A stretch of DNA of 64,000 bases from Marsupella aquatica (lineage: Eukaryota; Marchantiophyta): assembly GCA_973895155.1 (NCBI GenBank), contig OZ316895.1:2790001-2854000 (forward strand). Reading direction: 5' to 3'. Below, piece by piece: positions 12,112 to 24,121 of the stretch (positions are counted from its first letter, which is position 1; each line of letters opens with the position of its first letter). The notes beneath the pieces are model-generated. The model was not told the origin of the DNA, did not search any database, and worked only from the letters and a program-made list of their open reading frames with translations. The translations under genes were made by a program, and so were the position numbers.

Positions 12112-14436
12112 CTACTTATGGTGCAGCACACTAGCTAGCAACTGGGAATAAAATCCATTTTGACTATCCATTGGATTATTGAACTCTACATCATTTACTT
12201 GAGACAGTGGTACATCTAGAACCTCTTGTTCATGCAACCTCATGACTTCATCATCTGAGATGTATGCTTCTTTCCTAGCAAATACTGCATCAACCATAAA
12301 GTCTTCATCATCATCCTCAATGTCTGAGTCTGCTCTGCGACTATCCTCATAATCCGAGTTGTTGTTTGAGATGTTCTCCACTTCATTGTCATGGTTTGAT
12401 TCATCTTCGGAGCTGTCCAAGGAAGGTCCTGTGCCTTTACCTTGTGACAAGAATGCATCCCGTGCTGCACACTTCCTTTTATCATGTCCACCTTCTCCAC
12501 AATGGCCGCATCGTCGTGGCCTCCGGACAAGATCCTCTTCTGGAAACCTCAATTTGGCCTTCTCGGATGGGTGACCCCTCTTTCGCCTAATCAATGGTGG
12601 ACCACACCATGAGTCTGGTTGTAGATCAGTCTGCAATATGGCAGGCACAGTCATATTAGTATGTTTGCTGGAATGTTGCTGTGGAATAGAAAGGTGAAAC
12701 AAAGTCAAATTGCCTTTTTCGCAACCTGGTGCATGCCCTCCATGCATGCACGCAAGGTAATAGGGTGTCCTGCCAATCACCACAACTACAATTTCACTCA
12801 GGTTCAAACTGAACAAGAAACTGTCTCCCAAGAAAATCAGTCACCCTACATTCAGTATGTGATGATGCATCAGCAAGAAGAAGAGTCTGTAGCTTTCTCC
12901 TCAGTTTGTTTCAAAATTGTCATTATGTTTGGAGGGAATGGTGTAGTGATGGACGTAGCCAATTCTCTCTTCTCAAAGAATTTAGTCATCATGTAGTCCC
13001 ACAACAGATTAGACTGTTTGAATGCCACCTCTTGTCGCTGAGGCTTCAATGCCCTATTCAAGCTCTCCGCTGCTTGGCTAGTCTCTTGCCCCCACCTGTT
13101 ATCAAGTGTTTACAGTACTGAGTTCTTACAATCACCATTGATGTACTCTTATCCACATGTACACAATGCCATTGTTGTAACTTTGTAAGAAGAAATTACC
13201 AGGCTTTGTACATACCTTCTCACTGGACAATAAGCTCTTGAGTAGTGCTTAGGATGGGCTGTCTTCTCAATGTAGTCTGCAAGTTGAGCATTTTTGTCTC
13301 GAATTCGGTCCAATCTCCTTTTGAATTGCTCTGGAGTAGTTGCATATACCAGCGGCTCAAACTCCTTGCTTGCTTGCTTGTTGAAATGTGTCCTGCAATT
13401 GTCATTGTAGAACTCATGAGAAAAACCAAGCAAATGAGCAAGAGAAAGAAGGACTGTGCATGTGCAACAGCAGCTTGCGCAAATAGACATACCTGCAATT
13501 ATCTGCAAGGCTAGGTGCCATGAGCAAAAGGCATGGAATCCCCTAGGGAAAACCTCTTCCACACCATCCAATAACCCTTTCTCTCGATCAGAAATGAATA
13601 TAGTGTTAGGTCTTGTTAACTCAGGAATTGCAACTTTAATCAACCGCAAAAAATTTAGCCATTCCGTAGGGTTCTCACTGGGTACCATGCAATAAGCAAG
13701 CATGACGATGGTGTTATTGGCATCAAGTGCTGATGCTATGAGCAAAATTTGAGGATATGAAGATCTGGTGTGTGTTCCATCGAAAGCAACCAAAGGCCTA
13801 CAATGCTTCAGGGCCTCCCGTGCAGCTCCTGGGCATACAAACAGACTATGGAACCGTCTGTTTGGTGCTTAGTATTTGACTGTGGCTGCAAGATCCCGTT
13901 CTAGAATGTGATGACAATGTGGCGGAATCAAGTAGAACGAGTCTTTCTCTCGTCCATCCAACTTCTCCAAGGCTTTCTTCTTAGCTGCCCAGACAGTATG
14001 GTACTTGATATCTGGATGAACAAGGGCTTGAGCTGTATCCCGCAATGAAGAAGCTCTGGTTTGTCGATTTCTCATGACAATCTCCATAATTTGTTGTGCC
14101 AGGCGATCAGAGTTAGTATGCATTCGCCTTCTCCAATGGTCAGCTGCCTCACAAGAGTGTTCAATGTCTGCCTTCATGATTGTAAATTTTCCACTTATCT
14201 TTTTTCTTATGGCTCGGATTCGCCAAGGACATCTTTTGTCACTATCAACACATTCATCATTCATTCGACAATGTGCCAGGTATCTTGTTGAATCTTTCTT
14301 GTAGGTTCGAATAATTCGTTCAGTATGCACGCCATGGTCAACAATTAAGTTTTTCAGCTCCTCAAACGACTCAAACATCTGGCCTATCTTCAGCCGAGTA
14401 GACCAATCAGAACCAGTATGGCGAGTTATCACTGCC
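12112..14436 (-). pseudogene. MuDR-type (MULE) transposase, degenerate
   Basis: A full-length Mutator transposase can be followed in pieces. The exon opening near 14436 (acceptor TTTTTGTAG|GG) carries the N-terminal MuDR DNA-binding region. An in-frame TAA at 13871-13869 follows, then the DDE catalytic part with VAFDGTH and FISDREKG, and CSWHL. An intron at 13215-13096 (AG|GTATGT to AACAG|G) joins CPVRR to WGQETSQAAESLN in frame. Downstream the frame shifts near 12890. A TGA (12796-12794) precedes an intact SWIM zinc motif, CSCGDWQDTLLPCVH. A CCHC knuckle CGHCGEGGHDKRKC and an acidic tail follow in a third frame, ending at 12112. At least two nonsense codons and one or two frame changes make this copy inactive. 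An earlier upstream exon probably exists but was not found. Confidence 0.88.
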
Positions 14437-15127
14437 CTACAAAAACAGATTCAATAAAATCTCAACAAAGAGACTCTCTTGGCACCATATGTTGGAGTAG
14501 CCAAGCAAAGCTTTTGTGTCGGTTCAAGTAAGCAACACATTATTTTAGCAATAGCTTTCAGCAGCAACTACAGAGCTCAAAATTGAAGCAACATTGCTAA
14601 CATACCTTTGCAACACGTCATTCACTTATGGAGTTCCACAGCGAAGAGGTTATAGTGACGAGTTTACAGCTGCTCCCAACTCTTCTGCTTTGATGTCAAG
14701 AGCCCGTGTCTTGTGCTAGGCCTGTATCGAAAGAACGGAGCAGCTGGATAGTTAGCCTAGCGCCACTTGAGCTGCGATTTGATGAGGTTAAGTCAAAGGG
14801 GATAAGCACAAAGTTTGCACTGCCTACAAGTCTTCATTGGGAATGCGAGTGTGTACGTTGCGCAAGGGAAAAATGCACATGCTGTGCTCCGCAAAACGGG
14901 CACAATTTCCTGCTTGTCAAGCACTCGGCAACTCGAGCAATTGCAGGCATTTTAGCTTGTGAATGGAGGCAAAAAAAGATCACACGAGCCTGCAGCTTTG
15001 CTGTCTAGGTAGGGAGAGGGATCGATCGATTGCGCGAAGGCGTGGCCGCGGCTAGGACTCCCGCATGAACCTCAAATCGTAGTTCATGGGGGGGGGGGGG
15101 GGGGCGCAGTGATGGTCCTCAGCAGAA

Positions 15128-15477
15128 GGCACGGCAAGACCTCAAATCGGGGCCAGGACCTCAAATCGTAGTTGCTGGGGGAGACCGGCAATGGTCCTCA
15201 GCCGGGTGCACAGTTAAGCAGCGCATGCGAGAACGACCATGGGGGCAGCCGACCCACCCCTGCGTAAGAGGATCCGAGGGTGGCAGTTGTGTAGACGAGG
15301 GCATTACTAGCCGTTTGATCTGGCCATATGGAGTTGTTACAGCCGTCAGATCCCCAAGACTTAACCTGAGTTACTTTAGTAACCCAAACCTGAAATCCAT
15401 GGCATAGTGCTAAATAGAAAAAAAACCGTGGCAATGTGTGTATTATGTCATAAAAGAATGGCACTGTAGTAAAACCC
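15128..15477 (-). repeat. MULE terminal inverted repeat, right arm
   Basis: This is the inverted partner of 10345-10710. The motif acctcaaatcg recurs at about 15139 and 15157, with a third copy just inside the arm at about 15069. A run of 17 G at 15088-15104 also lies just inside the arm and is a likely source of assembly or polymerase slippage. Confidence 0.95.
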
Positions 15478-18400
15478 AGTTTGGTTAATACAAGAAAGCT
15501 ATGACAAGTATAAAGCCCATAGCTAGGGTACAAGCCTCCCCCCACCCCCCATTTCTACCTCAACAAGGACCCCCCTATATACATAGCACCACCAAAGAAC
15601 AAAAAGCGCCAAAGGAATGACAAGATTACAAAGGCAGGAGACCCAATACAGGAGAGAAAACATGGGAAAAACCAAGAAGACCAAAGATCATCCATACTTC
15701 ATAACACATTACTTCAATGAGGAGAAAGGACGCATTTTTTCCCCACCAAGGAATGTTCTTTTTCCTTGTAATTTTAAAGTGAGGATATCTTTGCAGGTGT
15801 TAACACCATTCGTGTTTTCGTTCTTACCAAGCAACGTTCTGACAACTGCACAATCCAACTCACCGAGCATGGGGAGAATTTCCTGTGCAAAAGCCGAAAT
15901 TGTCGGATATACCTGATAGATGATTTTGTCAACCGCAGTGATTTCATGTGCTTCGATGGCCCAGGTCCTTTCAAAAGATCCACATAATGCAGGTCCTTCT
16001 AAAAGATTCACATCGTGGGTGATCAATATCAGGTCTCCCTTTCGCAGGGAACAAGAGAAGACATCTGTGTGTAGAGCAGGTACCAAATATCTAAGTCTGT
16101 GCATGAGTCTTCTGCAAGTATTCCTGTAAAGGAGGAGAAGATGCCCATTGAGTCCAGAATGACCATTCAATCGAACAGCACGATGTCAAATTCACTGGTG
16201 GCTGTGGTCTGACTAGCCACACTCCTGTACTGGTCCTAGTGATGCAATGATTACTCTGCCTCACCCAAGCTGTCTTTCAAACAAATGGAAAGCAACAGAC
16301 AGGAGAATAATACCGGTGGAAAAACATATTGAACAAACGTGATTGTTAGCAAGCCTTCCATGAAAGTTTTCTAGAATGAGGAGACAGACCTCTATTAGAA
16401 TGATTTTAAAGGTCAAAGTTTCTTAGGGCACTATCCTCTCTTGCGTATCTGAGCTCCCATACTCCTTCCATGCAAACACTTTCCAGTTCATTAAAAGTTC
16501 AGTGCATTGACCCCCTGCAGTTGCCCTGTTGTGGTTCGGGATTTTATTTTCCTCAATGCTCTTTCAAGGAAACAGAAGCCCAAATGGACCACCACATTTC
16601 AGAAAAAAACCAGGATGGATCTTCACACAGCAAATAGCCAATCCTGAAACATTATTTTTTATTCAGATAGTACTGTCCTCTTCGAGATAATTCTCATACT
16701 TTGTAGAGTAAACCATTGTTTGGTCCATCCTGGTCCTATGTTAGACCTGGTGGTCCACGGGGGCATCAAGTACCTCCTACAAGGCAAACACAGGGAAAAA
16801 GGTCCTTCATAGGACCACAGGTCTATCTACCACATGTTGCTCAGTAGCTGGCCCATCGTTCCGAGAGATTTTCTTGCTGTGAACAAAATCAAGACTTTTA
16901 GTGGAAAAGCTCGCTCTTGAAGTCTACCAGAAAGACCAGTAGCACCTGACTGAGCCAACAATCCCGTGGAAGAAAGGAGTCCACGACAATAAGACGAATC
17001 TAATCCGTTGATGGATAAACTCCCCGAAATCGCATTATATATCGGCAAAACGTGGAAGCACCATAAAGACGACGATTTCTTAAATCCGGAGTTGTTCGAG
17101 ACTTCACTGTGAACCAGGAACCGCTTTGGCCTTTGAGCTAGGTTACACACGAATACCCTCATCAAACGGAACCTCACTGGGTTGGAAAAGACTAATCACG
17201 TTTTTTGCATGATCCAGCCCGCTTTGACGAGGCAGTTCGAAATCAAATGACTCCTTGAAAGCTTTCCCTGTTATTTTAATACAAGTCCGACTGGCCTTAC
17301 TCCCAAAACTTTTCTCTTCCTCACAGTAATTTGAAATTGAGATTTCTAGATGATTCCTTTGAGGAGTTTTCTTAGTGAAGAAACCGACAGTTTTGGCTTG
17401 AGAAAGGCAACTTTGCCCCAGATCAGAGGTCAATATTAGTAACCACATGGAATTTGCAACGCAAAATTTGGAACATGCCAGCGATGTGGAACTAAACAGC
17501 CCTTTTCCTCATAGCTTTGACGGAGACTCAAATTCCGATTCAGATATTTTATAATAAAATTTGAAAAGTCGTGCCTTGACTTGGGATATTTTCTAAAAGG
17601 CCAGCCTAAAATCTCTGGCAGCCAACTAATACACAAGAGAGCCTTCTTCCAACATCAAGACATCAGTTGGAAAAGCTAGAAAGGAGTCACAACGTTCTCT
17701 TTCGAACATCCTCCTACTACGTAATTAACCCAATTAATCGTAGACCCTACTGTCCGTCGAATTCCATATCAAGGACTTTTGTAAGACATCATATTTGAGA
17801 AAGTGCAAGTGTTTATAACATGTGCTCCTTGAGAACTTGCCAGACATAATCGGGTTGGCGGAGTGAATTGCTCTCACAAGAACTCGAATTCAGTCAAAGA
17901 GTACATCATTTGCAGCAACCCTAATCAAATTACCGAGCATTCAACATATGCTATGGCACCCATCTCTAAGCACCAGGGCAAGGTGCATGGAACGACTAAT
18001 TAACATCTACAAAACCAGGTGAGGATCTAACTGAAGCATAGACTAACTTGGTTCGAGTTCTCAGTTTCTAAGGATGAAAGGTCTATTTCTCTCCAACATT
18101 GACATCGATTTGAATAGCTCAAAACTGCAGATGTTAGTTGTGGCGGTAGTAGCTCCAGGTGCAGAGATACAAGTCATGTCCAGTGGACAAATGCTCAACT
18201 GCAAGACCGTCTTGAACTCCGGACTTGATTTGAAGATAACTTTCCTGGACTTGGTCGACGGGCGACATTCCCAGGAACATACGCAATTTCCCTAAAAGGA
18301 AACCCCCATGTCTGGGTTTCAGCGCCACCATCTATTCCCTCTGCTTACTGGACGGTCCCCAGATGAAGGTTTGAATAACTCATCGGTGAAATTGAAAGGG

Positions 18401-19586
18401 ATGAAATATGAATCTGCCACAAATGGCTCCAGCCCTGACAATCTCAATCTATCAGACATTCTCCTCTCTTCGTCAACAAAGTAGCTCGGATTAGAGGTTA
18501 CAACAATGCTCAGGGCCCCTAAAAATCTAAGGAAGACGACGACTTCAACATGTTCCATGAAAGTCTCGCTGAAGATTTGAACAAGCTATTAATCCCCAAT
18601 CATCAATTTGAGATACACCCAGCAAAAGTTTGCCAGTCCCATGGCTGGGTGCTCGCAACAGCAACAAGCACTCTGGTTGAAAGAAATAGGGCTGGAAAGC
18701 AGGGTACCATCCCTGTACCAGGAAACTCCAACAAAGACTCTTGAGAGTAACTATTCCTTCCATCTTTCCAAGAAATCTGCATGCTTTCAAAGATTTCATC
18801 ACAGCTCCACTGCTGTACTGTGCAAATCATTCGAGACCAACATCAACATTCTTGCTCTTGTAAAATTCTCTTGCCTCGTCTATATCCTGCACGGCAACAT
18901 GAAAATGCCTTCAATAATCTCTCCGTAACCTCAAACCACTTCGCAGAGCACACTAATATATCCTAGGCATCTTGGCCAAGTGCAAGCATAAAGCAACATC
19001 AAGCTTGAGCTCTTTGAAAGAGTTCCTTGTTTGTCGACGTTGACCGCCGTTTCTCCACAAGCTGAGATAATTGAACCCACATAGATTGGCCGGTTTTCAA
19101 GTTGCTGGTAACTATGATACTTCAAAGAAGTTAATGTCTCCATGAAAACTTATTCGATCAATTAGACAGTGGCAATGCTGATCGAGGGAGCAAGGCAGTA
19201 TATACAAGTCCGACCCAGCAGTCCACAGGACTTCCGCCCAAACATCCAGTGGTACATGTCTTTCAGAATCCATGGTATGCAGGGCAAAGCAATGCTCTTT
19301 CAGACAACGCATACCACTTGTCTGGCACAAAGTAAGGTCCAAAATCTGTGGTTTAAAACTTGCACGGAAAGGAATCTTTCAATACGTCAATTGCGGTATC
19401 ATGCCAGGTGAATGAACCACTTCTGAGGTATGTTCGTACAGTTCAGAGGGATTCACTCGGACTGCCGGGGCCATAAGGAATTTGATATAAGCATGTGTGC
19501 AGGGAAGTGAAATATCCGTAATGTCCTATAGAGCGGTAAAATTGACAACAAAAGTGGAAACAATTAAGAAATATATTAGACATTTT
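15478..19586. other. Region without a recognisable gene
   Basis: About 4.1 kb lie between the Mutator element and DPM3. Minus-strand open frames (15709-16167, 16827-17177, 17143-17448, 18319-18558) are short, and none resembles a known family or joins through convincing splice sites. Part may be DPM3 3' untranslated or downstream sequence. At 15580-15700 a stretch (aagaacaaaa, gccaaa, agacccaata) resembles 58190-58330 and marks another dispersed repeat. I see no structured RNA. Confidence 0.45.
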
Positions 19587-20193
19587 CTAATCTAAATCCA
19601 ACAGAAATTTCACCCACGGTTCACTGAAGAGATCCCCTACCTGTTGAAGCAAAACAGCCTCATGTGGACATGTTGGGAAAACCATAAGACCATATCCAAC
19701 GGCACCTAACCCATAGCACCCGAGTGTCACCACTGCGTACACGGGGAGCTACCAGCAATCCAGCCATGCAAATCGGTAAGACAAAACTGCAGCGAAACTA
19801 GACGAAAATGACCAGAAATTGCACTGGAAACATGAAATCATACAGTTACGAGGTGTACTATAGACACAAATATATCTCAAGGAAATCAGCATCAAGCTAA
19901 GACAATCATTCGTTCAAACGAGAATTTTAGACTTTCAGGACACTACAAGTGAGAACTGGAGACATAGTGGGCAGGATTCCCTTCTCAAACACCAAAATGG
20001 AACAGGAAACAACAAAAACAGAGTCTGAAGATCCCTCAGGGAATGAGTTGGCGACCAGTGTCTTAAGCAGGACAGAACTCACATAGGGCAGCAGAAGAGT
20101 GCACGAATGCGGCAAGTTGGGGGAGAGCAGCAGCGCAACCCAGACTGAGACCACCGCCAGGGCAACAGCGCCCACCTGCAAAATTCGCTTCAT
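19587..20193 (-). CDS. DPM3: Dolichol-phosphate mannosyltransferase subunit 3
   Basis: Small ER membrane subunit that holds the catalytic DPM1 in dolichol-phosphate-mannose synthase, the mannose donor for N-glycans and GPI anchors. Exon 1 is 20193-20083 and encodes MKRILQVG, a hydrophobic helix and LPHSCTLLLPY. The donor is CCCTAT|GTGAGT. Exon 2 starts at 19748 (GGTAG|CTCCCC) and gives VYAVVTLGCYGLGAVGYGL, FPTCPHEAVLLQQ and a short tail to TAG at 19589-19587. The 90 residues equal the usual length (~89), and the LGCYGL and FPTCP.EA.LL motifs are diagnostic. The tail after LLQQ does not resemble the usual DIxEAK end. A possible extra donor (CAG|GTAGGG at 19640) could splice to TATAG|GACATT, giving DI next, so the C-terminus is uncertain. 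An in-frame ATG at 20241 would add 16 residues. Confidence 0.75.
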
Positions 20194-20750
20194 GACCTCG
20201 AATTTTCTCGCGATTCGAATGCAAACACGATCATTACCCATTCACGGGAAGCCGTTTTTCTCTCACCAGACAAAACCAAACGGCTGCACCGAGAGAACAG
20301 TCATGGGATCTGTCGATCTTCTTCACTCCGGCGGTCACTATTCATTCCTCACGATGCAAGCAACTTCCCAATGAGTTTGGCCCTTGCAATGTGCTGGATC
20401 GGATTTTTCTTGTTAGGAGATCGTCCACTGGGGTTTCGTTGTGGCCTGCGCATTCCACAACGTTTGATGAGTCTGGTCCATACTAATTCTAAACTAGATG
20501 AAATTCAACTAGTTTTGAGATCTTGGTGAGCCTTTCTTGGAGTCTCTTGTTCCGCTTCGCTGCCTTCGCATCCAAAAGGCAAGTACACTATGGGAAGTCC
20601 CCACATGGCAAATGTATATTTCAGTCTCCCAAGTGCAATTTTTTTGCTTGTACTTTGCTACTAAAGATGTTATAATTGACAATAGTGTCACAGATTTTAT
20701 TTTTGTTTATACATACGCCAAGTTTTGTAAGGGGATGACAAGTTCATCAA

Positions 20751-20803
20751 CATAATTAGGGAGGTTGTTAAACATAATTAGGGAGGTACATAATTAGGGA
20801 GGT
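20751..20803. repeat. Triplicated 15-mer cataattagggaggt
   Basis: The exact 15-mer occurs at 20751, 20773 and 20789. The spacings are unequal (22 and 16), so it is a short irregular tandem repeat. Confidence 0.95.
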
Positions 20804-20869
20804 TACATATCAGTAATCAGTCACTAATATCAATTTAGTTGAGTGTACTTGCCGAGCCCATATATCCCT

Positions 20870-21070
20870 TCAGTGGCCCTTGCTGAGTTCCTTCGGCAAC
20901 CCTCGCCAATTCAAACAATAACGGTTTCAATACTCTGACTAAATCCACAACTCAGCGACCTCACTGAGTCACTTTGAGCCACATTTGGCGACCCTCGTTG
21001 AGTCCTTCAAAAAATGATGGCTTCAATACTCTAAGTCCACAACTAAGCGACCTTGCTGAGTCACCTCAAA
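20870..21070. repeat. Imperfect direct repeat, ~100-bp unit
   Basis: Two consecutive blocks share caaccctcg/cgaccctcg, then gcttcaatactct / gtttcaatactct, then ccacaact.agcgacct and ctgagtcac. The unit is about 100 bp and moderately diverged. Confidence 0.75.
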
Positions 21071-24000
21071 TTCTATTTGTAATCACTGATGTTTTAGACT
21101 GATACCTGATATCTGTGAAGGGTACCTAATACAGTTGCGACACTTGTAATTAAGGGAGCTATATATGAAAAACAGTGGCATATTTGTAAATATAATAATA
21201 CTAGACAGTGGCGGTATTCTAAATTCAACATCTTTAGTGACAATGTACTTAAAAAGCTGGATTTTTATTCCAAGGGAAAAGCTGGATTTTTGTTACCATT
21301 TTAATTCCAATCTATGATAGCTATCTTCATTATTATGGACCTCAAGGAAATTTCTTTTCAAAATTCCTATTACCCTTGACATATTCTGATTTTAAGCCGG
21401 AGAGAGGAACAATGATATTTTCAACAAAAAACAAACACAACTGTTCATGTTTGATGCAAGACAAGGAACAAAAGTTAGACTCTCCAACTCCTCCTTGCAT
21501 TGGGCACAGAGTTTGGGGCTATTTGTGGCTCAAATTCTCCACTTTGTTCAACAATTGACAATAATTTTATATTCCTTTCCATTACTTTACATAAAATGTA
21601 TCATTCTAATAATCTTGAAAATGGTATTATAACCTATTTTTTAATATGTTTTTAAATAAGTGTAAGTAGTCGAGCATTAGAATATGTAGCTACAAGGGAA
21701 GTTAAAATAATCCTACCAGGAAAAAAAAACTCAGTGCATTAGTAGTGTTGTTGTTTTTTTCAGTATGAGGGGTGCTAGTTTTCTACCACTATCCTATCTA
21801 ACTACTAATTTGTATTAGAAGGCTGGACTTTGGAGCCTATGGGTAGAGTGAAGCTTCTAGACAGTGACTCTGGGTGGATAGAGGCAAGTCTTGGGGTGAG
21901 GTTACAGGTGGAGAAAGCAACCACGGACGGGACTAAAGCTCAGGCAGTCAGACTAGTTCAAATAGTGTGTTTGGGGGTTGTCCTATTCAATTAGAAAGCC
22001 TTAGGCTATACAAGTTTCAAACACTTAAGTTATGGCAGGGATCAGACTGGGCCTTGTGCATGAGATAAAGCTTTCTAATTAAGTCAAGCTCTGATTTGTC
22101 TCGTTAGATTGAAGGCAAGGGGTTAGATTGAAGGCAAGGATCACGTGTTCAAACAAAACAAATAGATTGTATTACACTAAAGTAATTATAATACACTATG
22201 TATTCAAACGCAAGACGGAGGTAATTCTAATACAAGAACCTGCGTATTAGATCACAAGAACCAAGTAATTTTAATAAACCCAGGCATGTATTCTTATCAA
22301 TAGGGCCTTCTAGTTGATAATACAGCATGTTCATCCTGGAACATGCTTGAGTTTCTGTCTTGTAGTGATCTGTAAGTAGGATAAAATAAGATAGTAGAAC
22401 TATAGTACATAAAAGCAAGTGGGACAAAATAGTGCAGTAGAAGTAGAGCACATGCAAAGAAAAGCACATAATGACCAATGAGAAGTACAGTCAAGTTCTA
22501 TGGCACAAAGGTATGGAAGATCTGTGCACATAAGATACAGATCTTCACTTGCCTTACTAAGTCGCTCAACTCAGTAAAAATTATAAACTTAGAAAAGAAA
22601 ACCATGAGGAGAACTTAAGACCCAATGTGTACAGGTTGTTCATAATTATTTCTCTCACTCATGAGAAGACTTAGAACTTTGCTCAAGTGGTAGATATTAA
22701 AGTGATTGAATTCACACATTTGAAATCTAAAAGATAACAAAGATTAAAAATTAAGAGGGGTGCCAAAATAAGTTCAAAATACTCTGCGCTGCCAGCAATT
22801 AAAGGGGCCCTAAAATTACCTAAAAATCTAGATAATACAAATGATGCCTCTTGATAAGGCGCATTGACATAAAAATCTATGACACAAAAAATCTAAATAA
22901 GACAAAATCTGAAACTGGGCCTTGAGGTCCAAGGAAGATAGTACTCAAACAAATTTAGCAAGAAAGGATCACAACTCTACATCCTGAATCTTGGTCTCCA
23001 TTCCCTCTCCATCCCCCTCTCCAATTGAGTGGTTAAAAATCTTGCTGAGATTACTGTTCTAAAAAAACTTAACGGTCCAGATGAAATCTCAGCAGGACTT
23101 GTGGACTTGATACTGTAGTTGAAATTAAATTGCCTGGTTCTTCACCAAAGCCAGCACCATACCATAGCCAGCAAAACAATGATCCAGTATTCCCCGAGTT
23201 TCTGCCTACAGTAACTTTGCTTTGTTTGTTTGCAGTTGAGTTTGATATAAGTGGCTTTCGTGGCTGAAGAAGGTGTTTGTAGTTGAGTTGATACAAGTTG
23301 CTTTGTCATGTGAAAACCATTTCTACATCTGTTGATTGTGAACTTGATGTGTCACAGGTAGAGCGGGCCATCCTACACTGGCAATCCTGTGGACTCTGCT
23401 GAGATACAGTGAACCCCTCTCTCCACTGTGGAGTACCTGTGCAACTGAAGGGGATACGAATAATTTCCGCCAGACCAACAGAGCAAAAGCACAAAACTTT
23501 TGAATAGGAAAGTAGACGTGAAGTGGGAAATTGGATATGGATGATGCCAACGTTGAATATGCTGATGGAACATCACTTCGAGTGAAGTGCCAAGGAAAGA
23601 GCCTCTTCAGTGATGCCTCCCTTAAATCGAGAGAGAGGAAGTAACTTCCAATGACATTCTAAGATTTGGGAAGAGACTGTCCCAGTGCAAATCTTCAATA
23701 CCGGGAGCTCTGGAAATCCCCATGTGCAAGTACATGTAAGGGAGTGTAAGAATCAAAGTATTGTCTTGAACTTGGAATCATCTGCATAAATGATCAGCAT
23801 CGCGACATCTCTCTTGGGTATTCATCTAGGAAAGAAGAAACTCCACATCTGGAGATTCTGAAAGCTCTACAGTTATGGCACTTCCCAGAAAAAAATGATC
23901 AGATTGAAAGGGTAACACCAGCACTGACCTTTCTAATTTTCACCTGCACTACTTCATTGATAATTCTCCATTTCCCGCAATCTCTACAATTAAACCAAGA

Positions 24001-24121
24001 TAACATAGCTCTACGTATCCTGGTGTAAATTTGTATATGACACCTAAAGTGGTCAAACAAGCTTTACTTGGCAATATCTGAGAAAAATGCCAATATTCTG
24101 CATGTTCAGAACAGTAAAGAG

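Larger units (their letters stand above)
10345..15477 (-). mobile_element. Complete Mutator-like element (MULE) with long terminal inverted repeats
   Basis: The element is about 5.1 kb. Its ends, starting gggttt(t)actaca, are long inverted repeats of about 350 bp: 10345-10710 pairs with 15128-15477. Between them lie a degenerate MuDR-family transposase (minus strand) and a convergent second gene (plus strand). The two meet tail to tail at 11840/12112, the same layout as mudrA and mudrB in maize MuDR. An 8-11 bp target duplication is expected but none is clear: the 5' flank is a telomere-like ttagggttta and the 3' flank starts agtttggtt. The end bases could therefore be off by a few positions, or the duplication has decayed. 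Confidence 0.93.
20194..24121. other. Intergenic, AT-rich, no supported gene
   Basis: The region holds the DPM3 upstream sequence, then AT-rich sequence with small repeats (20751-21070), and then the NAP1 3' flank. Open frames are short and unrelated to known families. Nothing else is identifiable. Confidence 0.5.

Noticed and set aside
12112-12831. Minus-strand 239-codon frame as an independent zinc-knuckle gene
   Set aside because: The CCHC knuckle and acidic tail follow the SWIM region of the Mutator transposase; it is the transposase C-terminus in a shifted frame.
10334-15488. Target-site duplication for the Mutator element
   Set aside because: Flanks tttagggttta and agtttggttaa do not match well enough over 8-11 bp to call.
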